This document shows, one piece after another, positions 1-11,711 of a stretch of DNA of 64,000 bases; within the stretch, counting starts at the first letter, position 1; every line of letters starts with the position of its first letter. The notes under the pieces were generated by a model. It saw only the letters and a list, made by a program, of their open reading frames with translations. It searched no databases and was not told the DNA's origin. The stretch is from Diabrotica undecimpunctata (taxonomy: Eukaryota > Arthropoda > Insecta > Coleoptera > Chrysomelidae), in contig NC_092808.1 in NCBI RefSeq assembly GCF_040954645.1, forward strand, positions 17,055,383 to 17,119,382. The letters run 5' to 3'. Both the position numbers and the translations under genes were made by a program.

Positions 1-61
1 GGAATCGAACCCCGGTCTCCCGCGTGACAGGCGGGGATACTGACTACTATACTACCGAGGA
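1..61 (-). tRNA. tRNA-Asp (GTC), 3' end cut by window edge
   Basis: The reverse complement reads as a eukaryotic tRNA-Asp from its first base at 61: acceptor start TCCTCGG, a D-arm, an anticodon arm CCGCCTGTCACGCGG with anticodon GTC, and a T-arm GGGGTTCGATTCC. The last ten or so bases of the acceptor stem lie off the window, so the 3' stem and the pol III terminator cannot be checked. The A and B boxes look intact. A tRNA-derived SINE head is possible but nothing SINE-like follows it. Confidence 0.9.
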
Positions 62-235
62 CATGACACAAACGTATTTCAAAATTGACAGTTCTGGATC
101 ATACAGTGATTTATTGAGATTATTATTTTGAAATATAAAAGACTAATATAATTATGAACATTTAATAAATAATACAAAACATATCACATAAATAATAATA
201 TTAATAAATACTTTATTATATGTATAATATTATAT

Positions 236-236
236 G

Positions 237-304
<68 letters not shown>
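236..304. repeat. (TA)n microsatellite
   Basis: About 70 bp of nearly pure TA dinucleotide, running directly into the perfect stem-loop at 302-356. Confidence 0.95.
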
Positions 305-307
<3 letters not shown>

Positions 308-356
308 ATTTAGAGTATCAGCAACCTGACCGATTGCTGATACTCTAAATCAATAT
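302..356. other. Perfect 23-bp inverted repeat, 9-nt loop
   Basis: Bases 302-324 are the exact reverse complement of 334-356, with a 9-nt spacer. It sits between two (TA)n tracts. No coding or regulatory role is visible; it may be the fold-back end of a MITE or a replication snap-back. Confidence 0.85.
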
Positions 357-387
357 TTAAAACAGTACGGTCGAAAAAATCATTTGA

Positions 388-395
<8 letters not shown>

Positions 396-434
<39 letters not shown>
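396..434. repeat. (TA)n microsatellite
   Basis: A second short TA tract just after the stem-loop. Open frames across it are alternating Ile/Tyr artefacts. Confidence 0.9.
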
Positions 435-437
<3 letters not shown>

Positions 438-1040
438 TTATATAATATATATAATATTAAATTATATATACAAAAGGAACATTTTTATATTCGAGAGAGG
501 AAGAGAGAGAAAATATATCTTATGTCTCTCTCTTACTCATTCTCTTACATATGTACTGATTTCACAGATTCACTCCCATACAAATTTCCAACGTGGAGCG
601 CGCGTATAGAAGTATAACTTCAAAAAATAAAGTTTTTGGCGAGAATTTTATTTTAAAATTTTATTCTTTACTAAACTAACGAATAAATTTTAAATTACAT
701 TTTTTGATAGCTATACAGGGTGGTTCCGAGAACTGCATCGATTTTTTAATTATTGACGTTTGAAAAGTGGCCATTTTCACATTTTGAATAGTTGTGATTT
801 CCAAACGGTTTGACTTAGAGCGAAACGGTTTGCACGAAACGAAAAGCTTTCCAACGGGAAAATATCCAAAAATACTCGATTTTTGTGCACCCAGCCCAAA
901 AAGCTCGTACTCTGATTGGACTTTCCCCTATGTTCACCTGTATAATCAATTAGTCTACGTCATCTTGTACAGGTTGTCCTCGGTCCACATCTTAGTTTCC
1001 GTTTTCGTTTTTAAAAATGGTATTATGGGTAGCTAAATAT
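435..1040. other. No gene recognised
   Basis: A purine/pyrimidine-rich stretch at 490-560 is followed by AT-rich sequence. TACAGGGTGGTTCC at 714-727 resembles the terminal motif of many insect DNA transposons, but no matching partner terminus was found. Confidence 0.5.
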
Positions 1041-1985
1041 CGCTTAACTTGGTTCCACGGCATTTCTATAGGATTTTATTCGCAATGATATGGACAAAGC
1101 CTTAAAATAGAAACATTATGTTATGCAACCTATTCATCAAGATTATACTTATAAAACGAATCTTTACAAGCACGTGCTGCTTCTTATAGCTCAAATAGCA
1201 TTAATTGAAAAAAAATGTCTCTTTCCACTAGTCATTTCTTGATTGCAGCTTTATTCCAGGAATTGTTTTAGAATCTCTCTTTACGCGAGTGATACGATGC
1301 ATTGTCCATTACAATGAGATTTCTGCGACCATTATTTGATATTAACGTCTCTTTAAACCACTACTCAAAATATGCGGCGTCCATTTTATCGTGATAGTCT
1401 CCATAATTGTTTTTGCCATAAAAACACGATATGTGCCAGGAAGCAAACCTCCTGAAAAACCTGCATGCAATAAAACATATCGTGGACCTCGTTTGCTAGG
1501 TGATTTTAAACCAGTACTGAAACCTTTGAGGAAAGCATCTTGACTGTTTTATATAGTGGTATTGCACCAATCCTAATTAACAGATTAGCCAACATTAACC
1601 CACGATTCGTCCAAAAATATGATATTGCAATCGTCTGTTCGCAAATGGGGGTAATGAATAATATCCTCTCGCTCACGTTTCCTATAAACAAATCCGATTT
1701 CTTTCAGAAGCCTATACAATGTACAAAGTAGAAAGAGACAACGGTGATATATTCTCATTACCTTGTATAAAGTTATGTATAAGCTTCAAGTATGGCGGCA
1801 AATTTTTCATCAAAAATTCACAATGAACAATTCTCCGTAGAGAACTTCTTACAACCTCATAATATGTAAATATTCTAGAATTTGTTAGACTCACCTACGT
1901 TTTTGGGCGATTGCAAAGTTTCACTTTGTTTTTTTCCTTTTTTAATATTATAAATGCTTCTTTCGCTAACACCAGTCATCAAAAA
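1041..1985 (-). pseudogene. Decayed DDE (IS630/Tc1-like) transposase
   Basis: Minus-strand translation in several frames gives pieces of one DDE-type transposase. Near 1985-1900 is a resolvase-like start (GVSERSIYNIKKGKKQ). At 1560-1640 is a W-T-N-R-G-L-M-L-A segment, equivalent to the family's first catalytic Asp region. At 1400-1530 is K-R-G-P-R-Y-V-L-L-H-A-G followed by G-L-L-P-G-T-Y-R-V-F-M-A-K-T. The same R/K-Y-x-x-x-H-A-G signature occurs in the copies at 28094 and 32676, so the three are related. Many stops and frameshifts are present and the first catalytic Asp region reads Asn. It is dead; termini were not identified. Confidence 0.6.
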
Positions 1986-1989
1986 AGTA

Positions 1990-3284
1990 CACCTTACAGC
2001 AGCACTCACATTAAGTTGTTCCGTATTTTATGTGTGTGTTTATGTTTATTATCCAAGCCGATCCTGTGCAACCTTGTGCATTTATTCTCATTATTTAAAT
2101 AATTTATACATTGGTTAAATTTTGACCGATGGGCAGTGGCTGGAAATTACTATACAATCAAGCATACGTGCTCATAGCCAATATTTAAAAACATTTTAAA
2201 AAATATTCACATCAATTAAAAGAAAAGTTTTTAATGAAAATTATTGATGATACACTCTCATTATTCATGATTATTCTTCTTGTTATTAATTAAACAAGTC
2301 TGCAACAGTGAGAGTATTAAGCTATTAATAGTGAGAGGTAGGAATTTTTGTGTTGTGTGTTTCCGACAATGAATCTGTCAAAATATTCCCGAGTTTGAGT
2401 GAACGGACTATACCACAAATATTTTAAAACAGCATAATAAAAATAAAAGTTCGAGGAAATATATAATACACTTATAATCATTTGACGTATGGTATTATCG
2501 CAAGTTTGTTTTTTAAACTAATTACAAGTTTATATGAGAGTTTGCTGATAGTATTCAACTGTGTAAATTACACAAAAGTTTGAGTATAAAAGTTTAAGGA
2601 TAAAAGTTTAAGTATACAGTGTTTTTTAATAGATTAATAAATAGTTCTGACTGGAAAGATTTTCTCATCGCAAATTCATTAGAGAGTATTTTAATAGACA
2701 TTTTTACTATATATTCTAAATATTATATAACCGCAGTAGTAAAAATGTATCAAAAAATCGTAAGTTATTACGAGTTGTGTGAAGAACAGTATACATTTAT
2801 TTGCAACTCTACTTCATAACGAATGTGGCTGGTTTCGCTTTCCAGTTTGCCTAGCTTCCTGACCATGCAGTCGCCATCTCTAAGATCATGCTCAGCTCAG
2901 ATGCATTTCACGCATAACCTTGACTATCCAATGTTACAAAGTTTTTCTTGCTGTCTTATTTTCCTTCTTCCTGTTAGTTTGCAGTTTATTAATCGTTTTA
3001 GTATTCGGTCTTCACATATTCTGTTGACAGTCCTTACATTATGAGTTGTTTCTCAAGCATATCGTTTTTTTGCGAGCATTCTTCTGATATCTTAATTTTT
3101 AATTCTTTGTAATTTGTAATTTCTTACTAATCTTCTAGGATATTCTATTTTTTGTTTTCAATAGATTATTTTCTGCTTTTTCTTTTCTTTCTTTAATATA
3201 TGAGATATGTTTTCTCACGAGGATAAAAGTGCAGTTTATTTAAATTTGTATTTGTTGTTAAATGACTTTTCTCTACAGGTTGAC
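1990..3284. other. No gene recognised
   Basis: AT-rich sequence without a convincing exon. Short open frames at 2619-2819 and 2823-3044 have low-complexity composition, no family resemblance and no splice context. Confidence 0.5.
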
Positions 3285-3600
3285 TCAAAGCTCCAGGACA
3301 GAAGCAGGCTAAAGGGTTAAACAAGGTACATTCAGCCAAATTTACAGCAGACTTACTAAGCCTCAGTCGAAAAGTTATAAGAATAATAGTAGGACTGCTG
3401 ACCAAAAGCATTTGAGTAATATGAGCTTAACAGTTCTGTTCTATTATGCCAGTTCTGTTTAAAGGATGAGCAAGCCACGTTGCACGTTTTATGCCATTAC
3501 GAAGCCCTTGAAAGACTGCGGTATCTAGAACTCGGGAAGGAACAACCAGAAGTATCAGATATGACTCTTTGGAACATTACCAAGAGGGTCGTGTTAGATG
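3285..3600 (+). mobile_element. R1/jockey-type LINE, C-terminal (RNase H/zinc) fragment
   Basis: Plus-strand frames give KFTADLLSLSRKVIRIIVGL, then after a frameshift C-x-F-C-x-K-D-E-x-A-T-L-H-V-L-C-H-Y-E-A-L-x-R-L-R-Y. This is the conserved tail of R1/I/jockey-group LINE ORF2: the end of the RNase H fold followed by a CxxC...H...C zinc motif. It is 5'-truncated and frameshifted. Confidence 0.55.
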
Positions 3601-4454
3601 AGGAATTTTAATAATAAAGGGAAGCGCAATAGACCTTCAAAAGTTGCAGGTATGGTCGTCTATGGATATTTCCATGTCACTGCGTGTTTTCTTCACCAGA
3701 TACAAAACTATGGTGAAAATAATTCCTATCAAGGTGAATCTATTATACTTTATTTGTTTGCAACTGGCAGCTCATTAGGATTGCAAATCTTTACTAATCT
3801 GCAAACAGCAGGTAAAGTGGGCAAACTGAAATAACTCAAAATAATATATATTGTCCTGTTGAAATGTACTTTTTGATATTATTTTTCAGAGTCCACTCTG
3901 TTCACATAGAAATAACAATACAAATTCATGGACTATATCTACATGGCTCCTCTACACATCGGCAGACTCGTCCGCGGACGACATCTACTTATGCATCTGG
4001 AAATGTGTAGATGGGATAATTTTATCGTCTGTTGTTTATATATCACGTCGGCGGATGCGTCTGCAAGATATCCGATTGTTGTCGGTTTTCTTTTAGCACA
4101 GATCAAAAGATTTCTGTGCGGACGTCCGACGCCTATCCACACATCTGATGATGATGATGGCGCATCAGTTTTCACAGTGAATAAAAACATATGCACCGAC
4201 GTGACAGTAATAAACAAATTCTATACCGACGAGAGTAGAACGAAACATGATCGGTAGTGTAATGCATGTTAAAGTTGACATATTTATGCAGTTTTAGTAA
4301 TGAAATATTTATTTGTTTATCTTGGAAAAATTCTAACCTGTAATTTAGAAATAAATTGCAGGCCTAATATTGGACACAGAAGTATTCTCAATATTGCATA
4401 CCCAAGATATCGAACGTTTTTATGTATCTATACTAAAGAAAGATTTTGTTACAG
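3601..4454. other. GC-richer island, possible MITE; no gene
   Basis: Bases 3920-4250 are distinctly richer in GC and CpG than their surroundings and are open on both strands (3928-4257 plus, 3939-4217 minus). Repeated motifs around GTCCGCGGACG, GTCGGCGGATG and GGACGTCCGACG suggest a transposon-derived repeat more than a protein. Confidence 0.35.
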
Positions 4455-4584
4455 AATGTTTTCTAAAAAAAAGAAAGCAATGGAATACAGCAAACATGGC
4501 CTTTGCAATATCTGAATAAGGAGATAGTATATTTGAAAGCGGCGAAACTATACGATGTACCGAAAATTACATTAGAATATTATT

Positions 4585-5652
4585 CTTCTTCTTCAGGTGC
4601 CATCTCCGCTAAGGAGGTTGGTAATCATCATAGTTATTTTAATTTTTGAGGCAGTAGCTCTAAATAGTTGTTTTAAGCTTCATCCAAACCATTCTCTCAG
4701 GTTCTTAAGCCATGAAATTCGTCTTCTTTCGATGCTTCTTCTGCCATCTATCTTTCCTTGCATTATGAGTCGCATACTTCTCGCCCCGCATCACATGTCC
4801 GAGATACTGTAGCTTTCTTTCTTTAATTGTAAGTTCAACTTCCTTCTCTTTACCTATTCTTCTCAGTACCTCATTGTTCGTAACTCTATCTACCCAGGAA
4901 ACCCTCATAATTCTTCTATAGGTCCACATTTCAAAGGCGTTAAGTCGTCTCATTGTTTCTAGATTTAACGTCCATGATTACACTCCATAGTATAGTACAC
5001 TGTATACGTAACGTTTTGTTAGGTGTACTTTAAGAGCTAATGTTAAATCTTTACCACATAGGACCTTTTTCATTTTCATAAAATTAGAACGTGCTTTTTC
5101 GATTCTGACTTGGATTTCTACAGTGTAGTCATTATTTTCTGTTATAAGTGTTCCTAGGTAAGTGTACTTTTTTACTCTTTCGATCTGCTGGCCCTCTACT
5201 ATCAAGATTTCGTTAGTATTATGGGTGTTTTTACAAATTTTCATAAACTTCGTCTTTTTATATTGAGCGAGAGTCCATACTCCCTACTACACATTACTAT
5301 TTTACTTATGAGTCTTTCCAGGTCTTGTAAACTATCGGCTATTATTACTGTATCATCTGCATATCTGATGTTGTTAACTTAGACTCCATTTACTCTTATG
5401 CTGACTGTTTCATCTTCCAGAGTTTCTCGAATTACCTCTTCAGAATAAGCTTTAAATAATAGAGGTGATAGTATGCAGCCTTACCTGACTCCCCTCTTTA
5501 TTTCCATTTCTTCAGATGTCTCTTTTTCAATTCGTACTATTGCTCGCTGATTGTAATAAAGGTTTGTTATTAGCCTTAAATCTCTTTCATCTAGGTTTTT
5601 ATTTTTTAGAATTTCCATGAGTCGGTCATGTTTTATTTATAGGAAAAAAAAA
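4585..5652 (-). mobile_element. 5'-truncated RTE-like LINE with 11-bp TSD
   Basis: The minus strand encodes the second half of an RTE-like reverse transcriptase. Visible are a decayed G-V-R-x-G-C-I-L-S-P-L-L-F motif near 5490, the catalytic Y-A-D-D near 5355, the thumb region (Y-T-Y-L-G-T-L-I, 4978-5244) and the tail M-W-T-Y-R-R-I...Q-Y-L-G-H-V-M-R-G (4705-4953). Stops separate these. The 3' end carries a short (GAA)n tail at 4585-4596. The duplication AGAATATTATT occurs at 4574-4584 and 5653-5663, so both boundaries are exact. It inserted into the psq/CENP-B gene. Confidence 0.85.
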
Positions 5653-5822
5653 AGAATATTATTGTAAGAAAGAAAATCCACTGAGATACCTTCAAGAATC
5701 AACTCTAGACCGTAAGCCCGTGCTTACCGAAGCATTAAAAGAGTTGGTTGGATACTTCTTGGAATTCTAAAGGAGATTTTATGGTTTAACGTCAACAGAT
5801 ATTCGCCGTTTAGCCTTTCAGT

Positions 5823-6288
5823 GAACTAACTAAGCCTGACGTCACAATGGGCGGGGATTTTAAAATCCCTTCCAAACATTTCTAATTTGTGTGTATTTTC
5901 CCCATAAGAAGTTGGAAATATTGGTTTTTTAATTGTTTGAAGAATAAATAAGGACTTTTGGTTATGAACATTCATTATTATTTTAAGTAATACAGTAAAT
6001 ACAGCAAAAAATAATTAAGTTTTAATCAATACATAACATAACCTTAAAATATGAACATTTGTAGTAAATATCTTAATCCTTTGACATTCTTACCTCACAT
6101 ATTCACGAACAATAAATAATACCATCGCACAGAATTAATATTCATTACTAAAAGTCCTTACTTATTCTTCAAACAATTAAAAAAATCAATATTTCCAACT
6201 TCTTATGGGACAAATACACATAAATTAGAAATGTTAGGAAAGGTTTTTAAAATTCCCGCCCTTTGTAACGTCAGAGCTTAGGTAGTCC
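5823..6288. mobile_element. MITE with about 150-bp terminal inverted repeats
   Basis: The left arm (5823-5980) and right arm (6115-6288) are imperfect reverse complements: CTAACTAAGCC then TGACGTCACAA...GGGCGGG at the left, the inverse at the right. The centre is AT-rich and non-coding. The element is flanked by GT (5821-5822 and 6289-6290). Joining the flanks through one GT gives CAG TTG GCT TTG GCC, which keeps the psq/CENP-B frame open (FQLALANN). The superfamily is not assigned. Confidence 0.8.
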
Positions 6289-6475
6289 GTTGGCTTTGGC
6301 CAATAATTTGCCACATGCATTTTCTAAAGCGAAGGCTACTGCAGGGAGAAAATGGCTTACGAATTTCTTAAAGCTTAACAAGAATATTTCTTGCAGCTCA
6401 AAACAAGCATGCTAAATTTATAGGCTTAAAAGAAAAAAAGCAAATAGGATTATTATCAACTTCCCAATAATGAGG

Positions 6476-7316
6476 AAGTAGATATGTTTAGTAGGGTTCA
6501 AACCGGATGGATGACATGAAAAGAAAATTCTATACCACAAACATAAGACTGTGATTATAGACCATATATATATATATATAGACCAATAGAGTGATCAAAA
6601 ATGAAACAGTATAAGTAAGGTAAATCAGAATAACCCAACACGAATATCAACTAAGAAATGAGTAGTCAAGTTTCAGGGAGGAATACGAGAGGAAGACCAG
6701 AAAAACATTCTGAGAAATAGGCAAAAAGAGAAAGAGACTAATGATAATTTTCGACAAACCAAATGATCTATTTTAGTAGCGCCTATCTAATAAAAAACAT
6801 TAATAAAATAAAAATTTTAATTTAAAAAACATAATTTTCTTTTTTCTAACATTTTTATTGCTATCAAAAATCTATATCTAAATGTTATAATAATATTACT
6901 ACAAAATTACTTATTTTATTATGATGTACCTGATCAAAGTACACTTTGATGAGTTTGAAAGTTACATAATATTTATCGCAAATGATAAGCGATACGCCGC
7001 TGGTTCATCTTGTTTCAAAGTAGCCCTTGAATTGAAATGTTTGAGAGTTAACCTCAAAATTTAGTCAATCTGTTTAATTTTATAGCGAAGTGATATTATT
7101 TTCTTATATAATTATGAATAAAACTATAGCTGTTGATAACTAAACAGCACATTCTAACTTAGTTTATCGTGACTTAGTTGCTATTACCAAGGAATTAATT
7201 ACATACTTTATTATTATTATTGTTTTGTTGCAATTATTGCAACACTCAAGGTTTTTTCATAAGTATATTAACAAAGCGCATAATAAACAAGTAGTCTAAT
7301 ATCGGTAGCGAAAAAT
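6476..7316. other. LINE crumbs and 5' flank of first exon A
   Basis: Bases 6585-6760 include N-T-R-G-R-P-x-K, like the basic tail of RTE-like LINEs, but are too decayed to place. From 6780 to 7316 the sequence is AT-rich, presumably the promoter and 5' UTR of the exon at 7317. No clear TATA/Inr pair was found. Confidence 0.4.
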
Positions 7317-7487
7317 ATGGCTTTTCTGCAGAAAATCGTGTTTCCTTTTTATGTCGGGATCGTGATATTAGATGTCTATTCTTTGAGACTGCAACTCGCG
7401 TTAAATGAAGTTTCCGAGAGGCCTAATGGGGAGATGTTCAGCCATCTGAAGGTGTACCACTACTTTTACCTGACCAATTGGAATTTT
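7317..7487 (+). CDS. AIG1/ADTRP (FAR-17a) family first exon A
   Basis: A 57-codon first exon. It starts with Met, then a hydrophobic segment IVFPFYVGIVILDVYSL (residues 7-23), a basic/polar loop, and ends Y-F-Y-L-T-N-W-N-F exactly at a GTAAGT donor in phase 0. In AIG1 and ADTRP the same place holds the first membrane helix followed by F-L-T-F, where the Thr has been proposed as a catalytic residue for hydrolysis of fatty acid esters of hydroxy fatty acids. Here that Thr is residue 53. The phase and protein context fit the exon at 43317, which opens I-F-Q-I-I-F. Either it is an alternative first exon of that gene, about 36 kb upstream, or the head of a paralogue that lost its later exons. It has the same length as exon B. 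Confidence 0.65.
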
Positions 7488-8388
7488 GTAAGTACTAAAC
7501 ATTTTCGTAACTAACTGCCCATTAACTGTTTTGCGTTGAGTTGACAGTAAACACTAGTCTCAGCGAGAGACAAGTACTTAATCCTAGATGAAATAGTTAT
7601 CTCTATATTTTGAAATCTGTGTTTTGTGTTTCAAATGAATTGACAGGATAGATACATTGGCCACAAGCGTCCATAATAAAAATTTATTAGAGATACGATG
7701 TCCTAAATTAAAATATCACAAGATACATATAAGTATTTTTAAATATACGAATCTATTTTATCTTCATTTCAAAGTCTAATTAAAATAATGCAATTTTTGC
7801 TAACGTTATCGATAAGTATTTTTAATAATCTAGGATTTATTTGCAATTTTAATTAAATTCAATGTGTTCTTAATATTATAAACTTTACTATGCGAAGTTC
7901 AAACCATACACCTGTCAGTTCGTAATTGTCTCATTTCAATCGGTTTAATAATTGATTAAAAACTAGACAGTGTAATTTTTAATTAATGGTTTAATTAACA
8001 TAATAAACAGATACAACGGAGTAACCACTGATTCGACAGAATTCTTGAACATAATGAAATTATTATATGTGTAATGTAGGTATATTACCAACGTGTCTAT
8101 TTAAAACTTATGTACCTTTTAACGCCGTGTATTTATGTACTAAGGGTCCAAAACTCTATGCCCTCTCTGTAACTTTGATGCCTCTGACCTATTGACCTCA
8201 AATTTAATAGGATTCTTCCTTGGGCATAAAGGAATAATTTTATAAAAGTGTTATAGTTTGACCACTCTAGAACTTTTTTCATGAGTTATCGCACGGACAT
8301 ACGACGACACAATTTTAAGAAGGACTTGCCGTATCCTTAATAGTTGTTTATATTACAAAATGTTTTTTGAAATATTGTTCTCAAATTA
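7488..8388 (+). other. Intron after first exon A; no other gene
   Basis: AT-rich intronic sequence. Around 8170-8320 is an unclassified repeat-like segment (ATTGACCTCAAATTTAATAG...CACGGACATACGACGACAC), probably transposon-derived. Confidence 0.45.
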
Positions 8389-9931
8389 CACTCATGGACA
8401 AAAATATCGAATATTTTGGAATTTTCAAATTTTTGTTTTTTTCAAAATAAATTCTGGTCAATCAAGTCGTTTATTGTAAAATAGAGTTTATTTTAACGAT
8501 GTTTAATGAACAATTTTAAGTTTTTATGCGGAGAAAATTGTGAAAAAAATAAATGTTTAATACTTATTAGGTAAATTTCTATATTAGGTAAAAAAATAAA
8601 GGTTATTTATAGTATTCCCCCCTCTAGCTCTTATTACTGCTTGCATCTTTCTCAGCATGCTTGCAAGTAAATTTTGGACATATGACATATCCTTGTGAAA
8701 TGACATTCCATTCATCCTGTGCAGCAAGCCGAAGCTGCTCTATCGTATTTGGAACGGGATTTCTTTGTCTTATGCTGCGTTTTAGATGATCCCACATGTA
8801 CTCTATTGGATTTTAATCCGGGCTAAACGGTGGCCAATCCAATCTTCGAATTTGGACCTCATCAAAATAATTACTCACTATGGCAGCGACATGTGATCGA
8901 TCATTATCGTGCATTAACGTAAATCTTTCATATCCAATGTAACCAACATATGACAAAACATGATCTTGCAGGATGTTTTAAACGTAAGAATCACCAGTCA
9001 TCCGTCCAATCACTTTCACAAGTGCGGTACGTACCTCCCAACTAATACCTTCCCAAAGAATTATGCCATCAACTCCAAAAATAACGGTCTGAGCGAGACT
9101 GTAGCTGGCGAATCGTTCTCCAACTCTTCTGTAAACGTAGTTTTGACCATCTGGCTTCCATAATAGGATTCTGGTCTCATCAGTGAAAACGTTTTTCCAG
9201 TTGTCGATATTCCACTAAATATGTGTTCTTGCAAATTCCAAACGACGAGCTTTATGATTTTGGAGAAGACGTGGAACTTTAGCGGGGCGTCTTGGCATTA
9301 AGTTTGCTTCTTTTGATGTTCTAACTGTTTGGGAACTCACATTAACTTGTCTAACATCTAATAGCTCATTTCTGAGGTGCATCGATGTCAATGAATGATT
9401 TCGTGTTGAATTAAGAACCAAAAAACGGTCATCAATTGCGGTTGTGCACCTTAAGCGTCCTTGACCAGACCTTCGTACAAAATTTCCTATTTCGCGGTAC
9501 CTTTTTAGAGTATTCAAAACTATAGATTCATTTCTGCTGAGACGTCGTGCGATACCTTTTTGTGCATATCCTTCCTCGTACTAAATTACAATATGTGCTA
9601 CTTGGACTTCATCGCAGTGTCGAATTGGTGTGATACTTGTTTTAAACTTAGTTAAATCAAAAGAATATTTAATTAAACTTAATAAATTAAACTAAAAATA
9701 ACCGAATTAGTATGATTTTTCCTTTACTTGAAGAAGGATTTTTATGATAAAATGTACGAATGACACTAACCACTGAATAAACGTCAAAATAAACATCAAA
9801 ATATTTCAAACCAGTTGAGTACATCAACCTACTATATGAGTATTATCAGTAATCTAAAATTATTTTGAAATAATAGTGACTACAAAAAAATTGGAAAATT
9901 CCAAAATATTCGATATTTTTGTCCATAAGTG
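8389..9931 (-). mobile_element. Full-length Tc1-like transposon, transposase broken
   Basis: The element is bounded by TA dinucleotides (8387-8388, 9932-9933). Its terminal inverted repeats read CACTCATGGACAAAAATATC at the left and the inverse, CACTTATGGACAAAAATATC, at the right, extending about 38 bp. The minus strand encodes a Tc1 transposase: a paired-like DNA-binding domain at 9215-9517 (R-R-S-G-Q-G-R-L-R, then R-R-P-A-K-V-P), T-D-E (first Asp) near 9190, H-D-N-D-R-S-H (second Asp) near 8920 and S-P-D-stop-N-P-I-E-Y (Glu) near 8810. At least one in-frame stop, just before N-P-I-E-Y, and frameshifts inactivate it. At 1543 bp it is the usual Tc1 length. Confidence 0.9.
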
Positions 9932-9933
9932 TA

Positions 9934-10917
9934 TTTCTATTATATATGGAAATTAACCATATTATTATGAACAAAATCTTTATTATTTTGACTTTTTATC
10001 TTTGTTCAATTTTTTCACATGCGAAAAATCATGTCATTTTTTCGCTGTATTACTAGCTACCATTCTACCAAAATTTTACAATTATTTCCCGTTCTCCAAC
10101 CCTTCCTACTTACATTTTAACCCCACTCCATTAGAAATACAGACAGTTGTAAGATAGCGAAGAAAGACACTCTCTTGCCTGTTGTCTCTCGATGATAACG
10201 GACACTCTCTCTTGACTGCTGACTGTTGCTAGAAACAGTCGTCCTCTCTTTCGTCTGCTGAGTCCTACTAGGCAGACTCTCTTTATCGCTACCTATCGCT
10301 TGGTACAGACTTACCAAGCATTTTCTCCACTCTAATTATCTCTCTAGCTTATAGTTACGCGAAAAATACGGCAAATACTATTTTAAATCGTGTACAGATG
10401 CAAATGTGCTATATCTCGTGATCTCAATGTTAGTACCGCGAAACACGTCTTCAGAAACAGGTAACCGGACAGTTTCCCCGTATGAAGAACAACCGCGACT
10501 GAAAGCCTCTAAATACCGCGAGTGTGTGTATGTGCAGCAGAAGAATTGGTAAGACTTTGTATAAACTTAATTCGCTATAATCTGTATAACCTTTTACCAC
10601 ATATCCTAATTTATTTGAACCAGCCCTATGTAATACAGTCCTCATTAACTGAAATTATATTTATAATTTCACATATGTACAATCTTCCTATCGGGAACCA
10701 AAAAAATAAAATAAACCATTTCTTCACTATTTTGGCTTCCAATCTGTACCTATATCACGTCAATGAAACAGCAAATATAGAAATTTTTTTAAAAAAGGTA
10801 TTTTTGTAGAGGTATAACACTTTTAAATGAAATAAAACAAAGATATTTTTATTTAATTGACATTAAAGCTACTTAATTCGAAAGATTTTTTGAGGCTTCT
10901 ACCATTTATATTTACAT
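9934..10917. other. No gene recognised
   Basis: Bases 10140-10330 are a pyrimidine-rich, CTCTCT-studded stretch. AACCGGACAGTTTCCC at 10462-10477 resembles pogo/Tigger termini, without a partner. The open frame 10522-10809 has no family resemblance. Confidence 0.4.
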
Positions 10918-11711
10918 ATTATGATTCTGGCACATGGTTGCCGCGGTTGGATCGGCTCTAATCCAATCCAGGGGTCCAATTTTCGATAGCTTTTTGCAAA
11001 ATCTGTGGCTGTATATAAGCAATAACACGGTGAATGCCCTCCAAGTCTTCGGATAATCGGCGTAGACTATCGACTTTATATATCCACAGAAAATAGTCTA
11101 GCCGTATTGGATCGCAAGATGTTGGCGGCCAAATTACAGGTCCCAAACGTGAAATTATGCGGTTACCATTGACTGTAACGTTATAACCAGCATCGTTTTT
11201 GAAGACGTACGGACCAATGATTCTACCAACCAATAAAGCACACCAAATAGTCAGTTTTCTTAATGTAACGGTGCCCTGACATACACTTGAGGATGATCTC
11301 TACCACAAATATGGTAGTTTTGCTTATTGACAGCCATTCAATCAAAAGTAAGCTTCACTGAACCAAATTCGCTTATGCAAATTAGTATCAACAGCAATCT
11401 TGTTTTGCTTACTGATCGTGTGGCTTCAATTCTTGCACGAGTTGGATTTTGTTAGTACTCAAACCAAAATCTTTTCACAAAATCATGCATAAAATGTAGA
11501 GACACAGTTCCAATACTTATGCACGATGGCGAATAGAATCATCCCGGTCTTCCTCTAAGATAGGTTCTATAGCAACAATAACTTCTTCTATATACACATT
11601 ACGACGTCTCTGGTTTTCCACCAGAGCCAGAACGAGTGAAGTGAGCGAGTTCAATAAGCATAGGCGTGGCCAGTTTTTTAGTCTGGGTTCCAATGCTGAA
11701 AATCGCTCCAT
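10918..11711 (-). pseudogene. Mariner/Tc3-like transposase, internally deleted
   Basis: Minus-strand pieces: at 11517-11711 a helix-turn-helix region with N-V-Y-I-E-E-V...R-D-D-S-I-R-H-R-A. At 11230-11452 is a broken catalytic middle. At 10958-11233 is V-G-R-I-I-G-P-Y-V-F...I-S-R-L-G-P-V-I-W-P-P...L-D-Y-F-L-W, the C-terminal hallmark with the third acidic residue. The stretch with the second catalytic Asp (the usual Q-Q-D-G-A-T-x-H) is missing, so there is an internal deletion of the order of 150 bp. No termini were recognised. Confidence 0.65.

Larger units (their letters stand above)
4455..6475 (+). pseudogene. psq/HTH_CENPB-type (pogo/jerky-like) gene, split by two insertions
   Basis: Three plus-strand pieces form one reading frame after two insertions are removed. 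Piece 1 (about 4455-4584) ends YLKAAKLYDVPKITLE, the helix-turn-helix of a psq domain. Piece 2 (5653-5822) reads KKENPLRYLQESTLDRKPVL, then a segment with YGLTSTDIRRLAFQ. Piece 3 (6289-6475) reads LALANNLPHAFSKAKATAGR followed by KWLTNFLKLNKNISC, the CENP-B/Tc5-type DNA-binding domain of pogo-like transposases and their domesticated relatives. Piece 2 has an in-frame stop in place of the usual Glu before R-R-F-Y-G. The DDE part is not visible downstream. The RTE-like LINE at 4585 and the MITE at 5823 are the interrupters. Confidence 0.65.

Noticed and set aside
384..617. Open frame beginning with Ile/Tyr repeats
   Set aside because: It is read from a (TA)n tract; the same applies to frames at 18475-18663, 21197-21439 and 41372-41557.
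3928..4257. Overlapping open frames on both strands in a GC-richer island
   Set aside because: Both strands are open, motifs are repetitive, and no family or splice context is seen; more likely a MITE.
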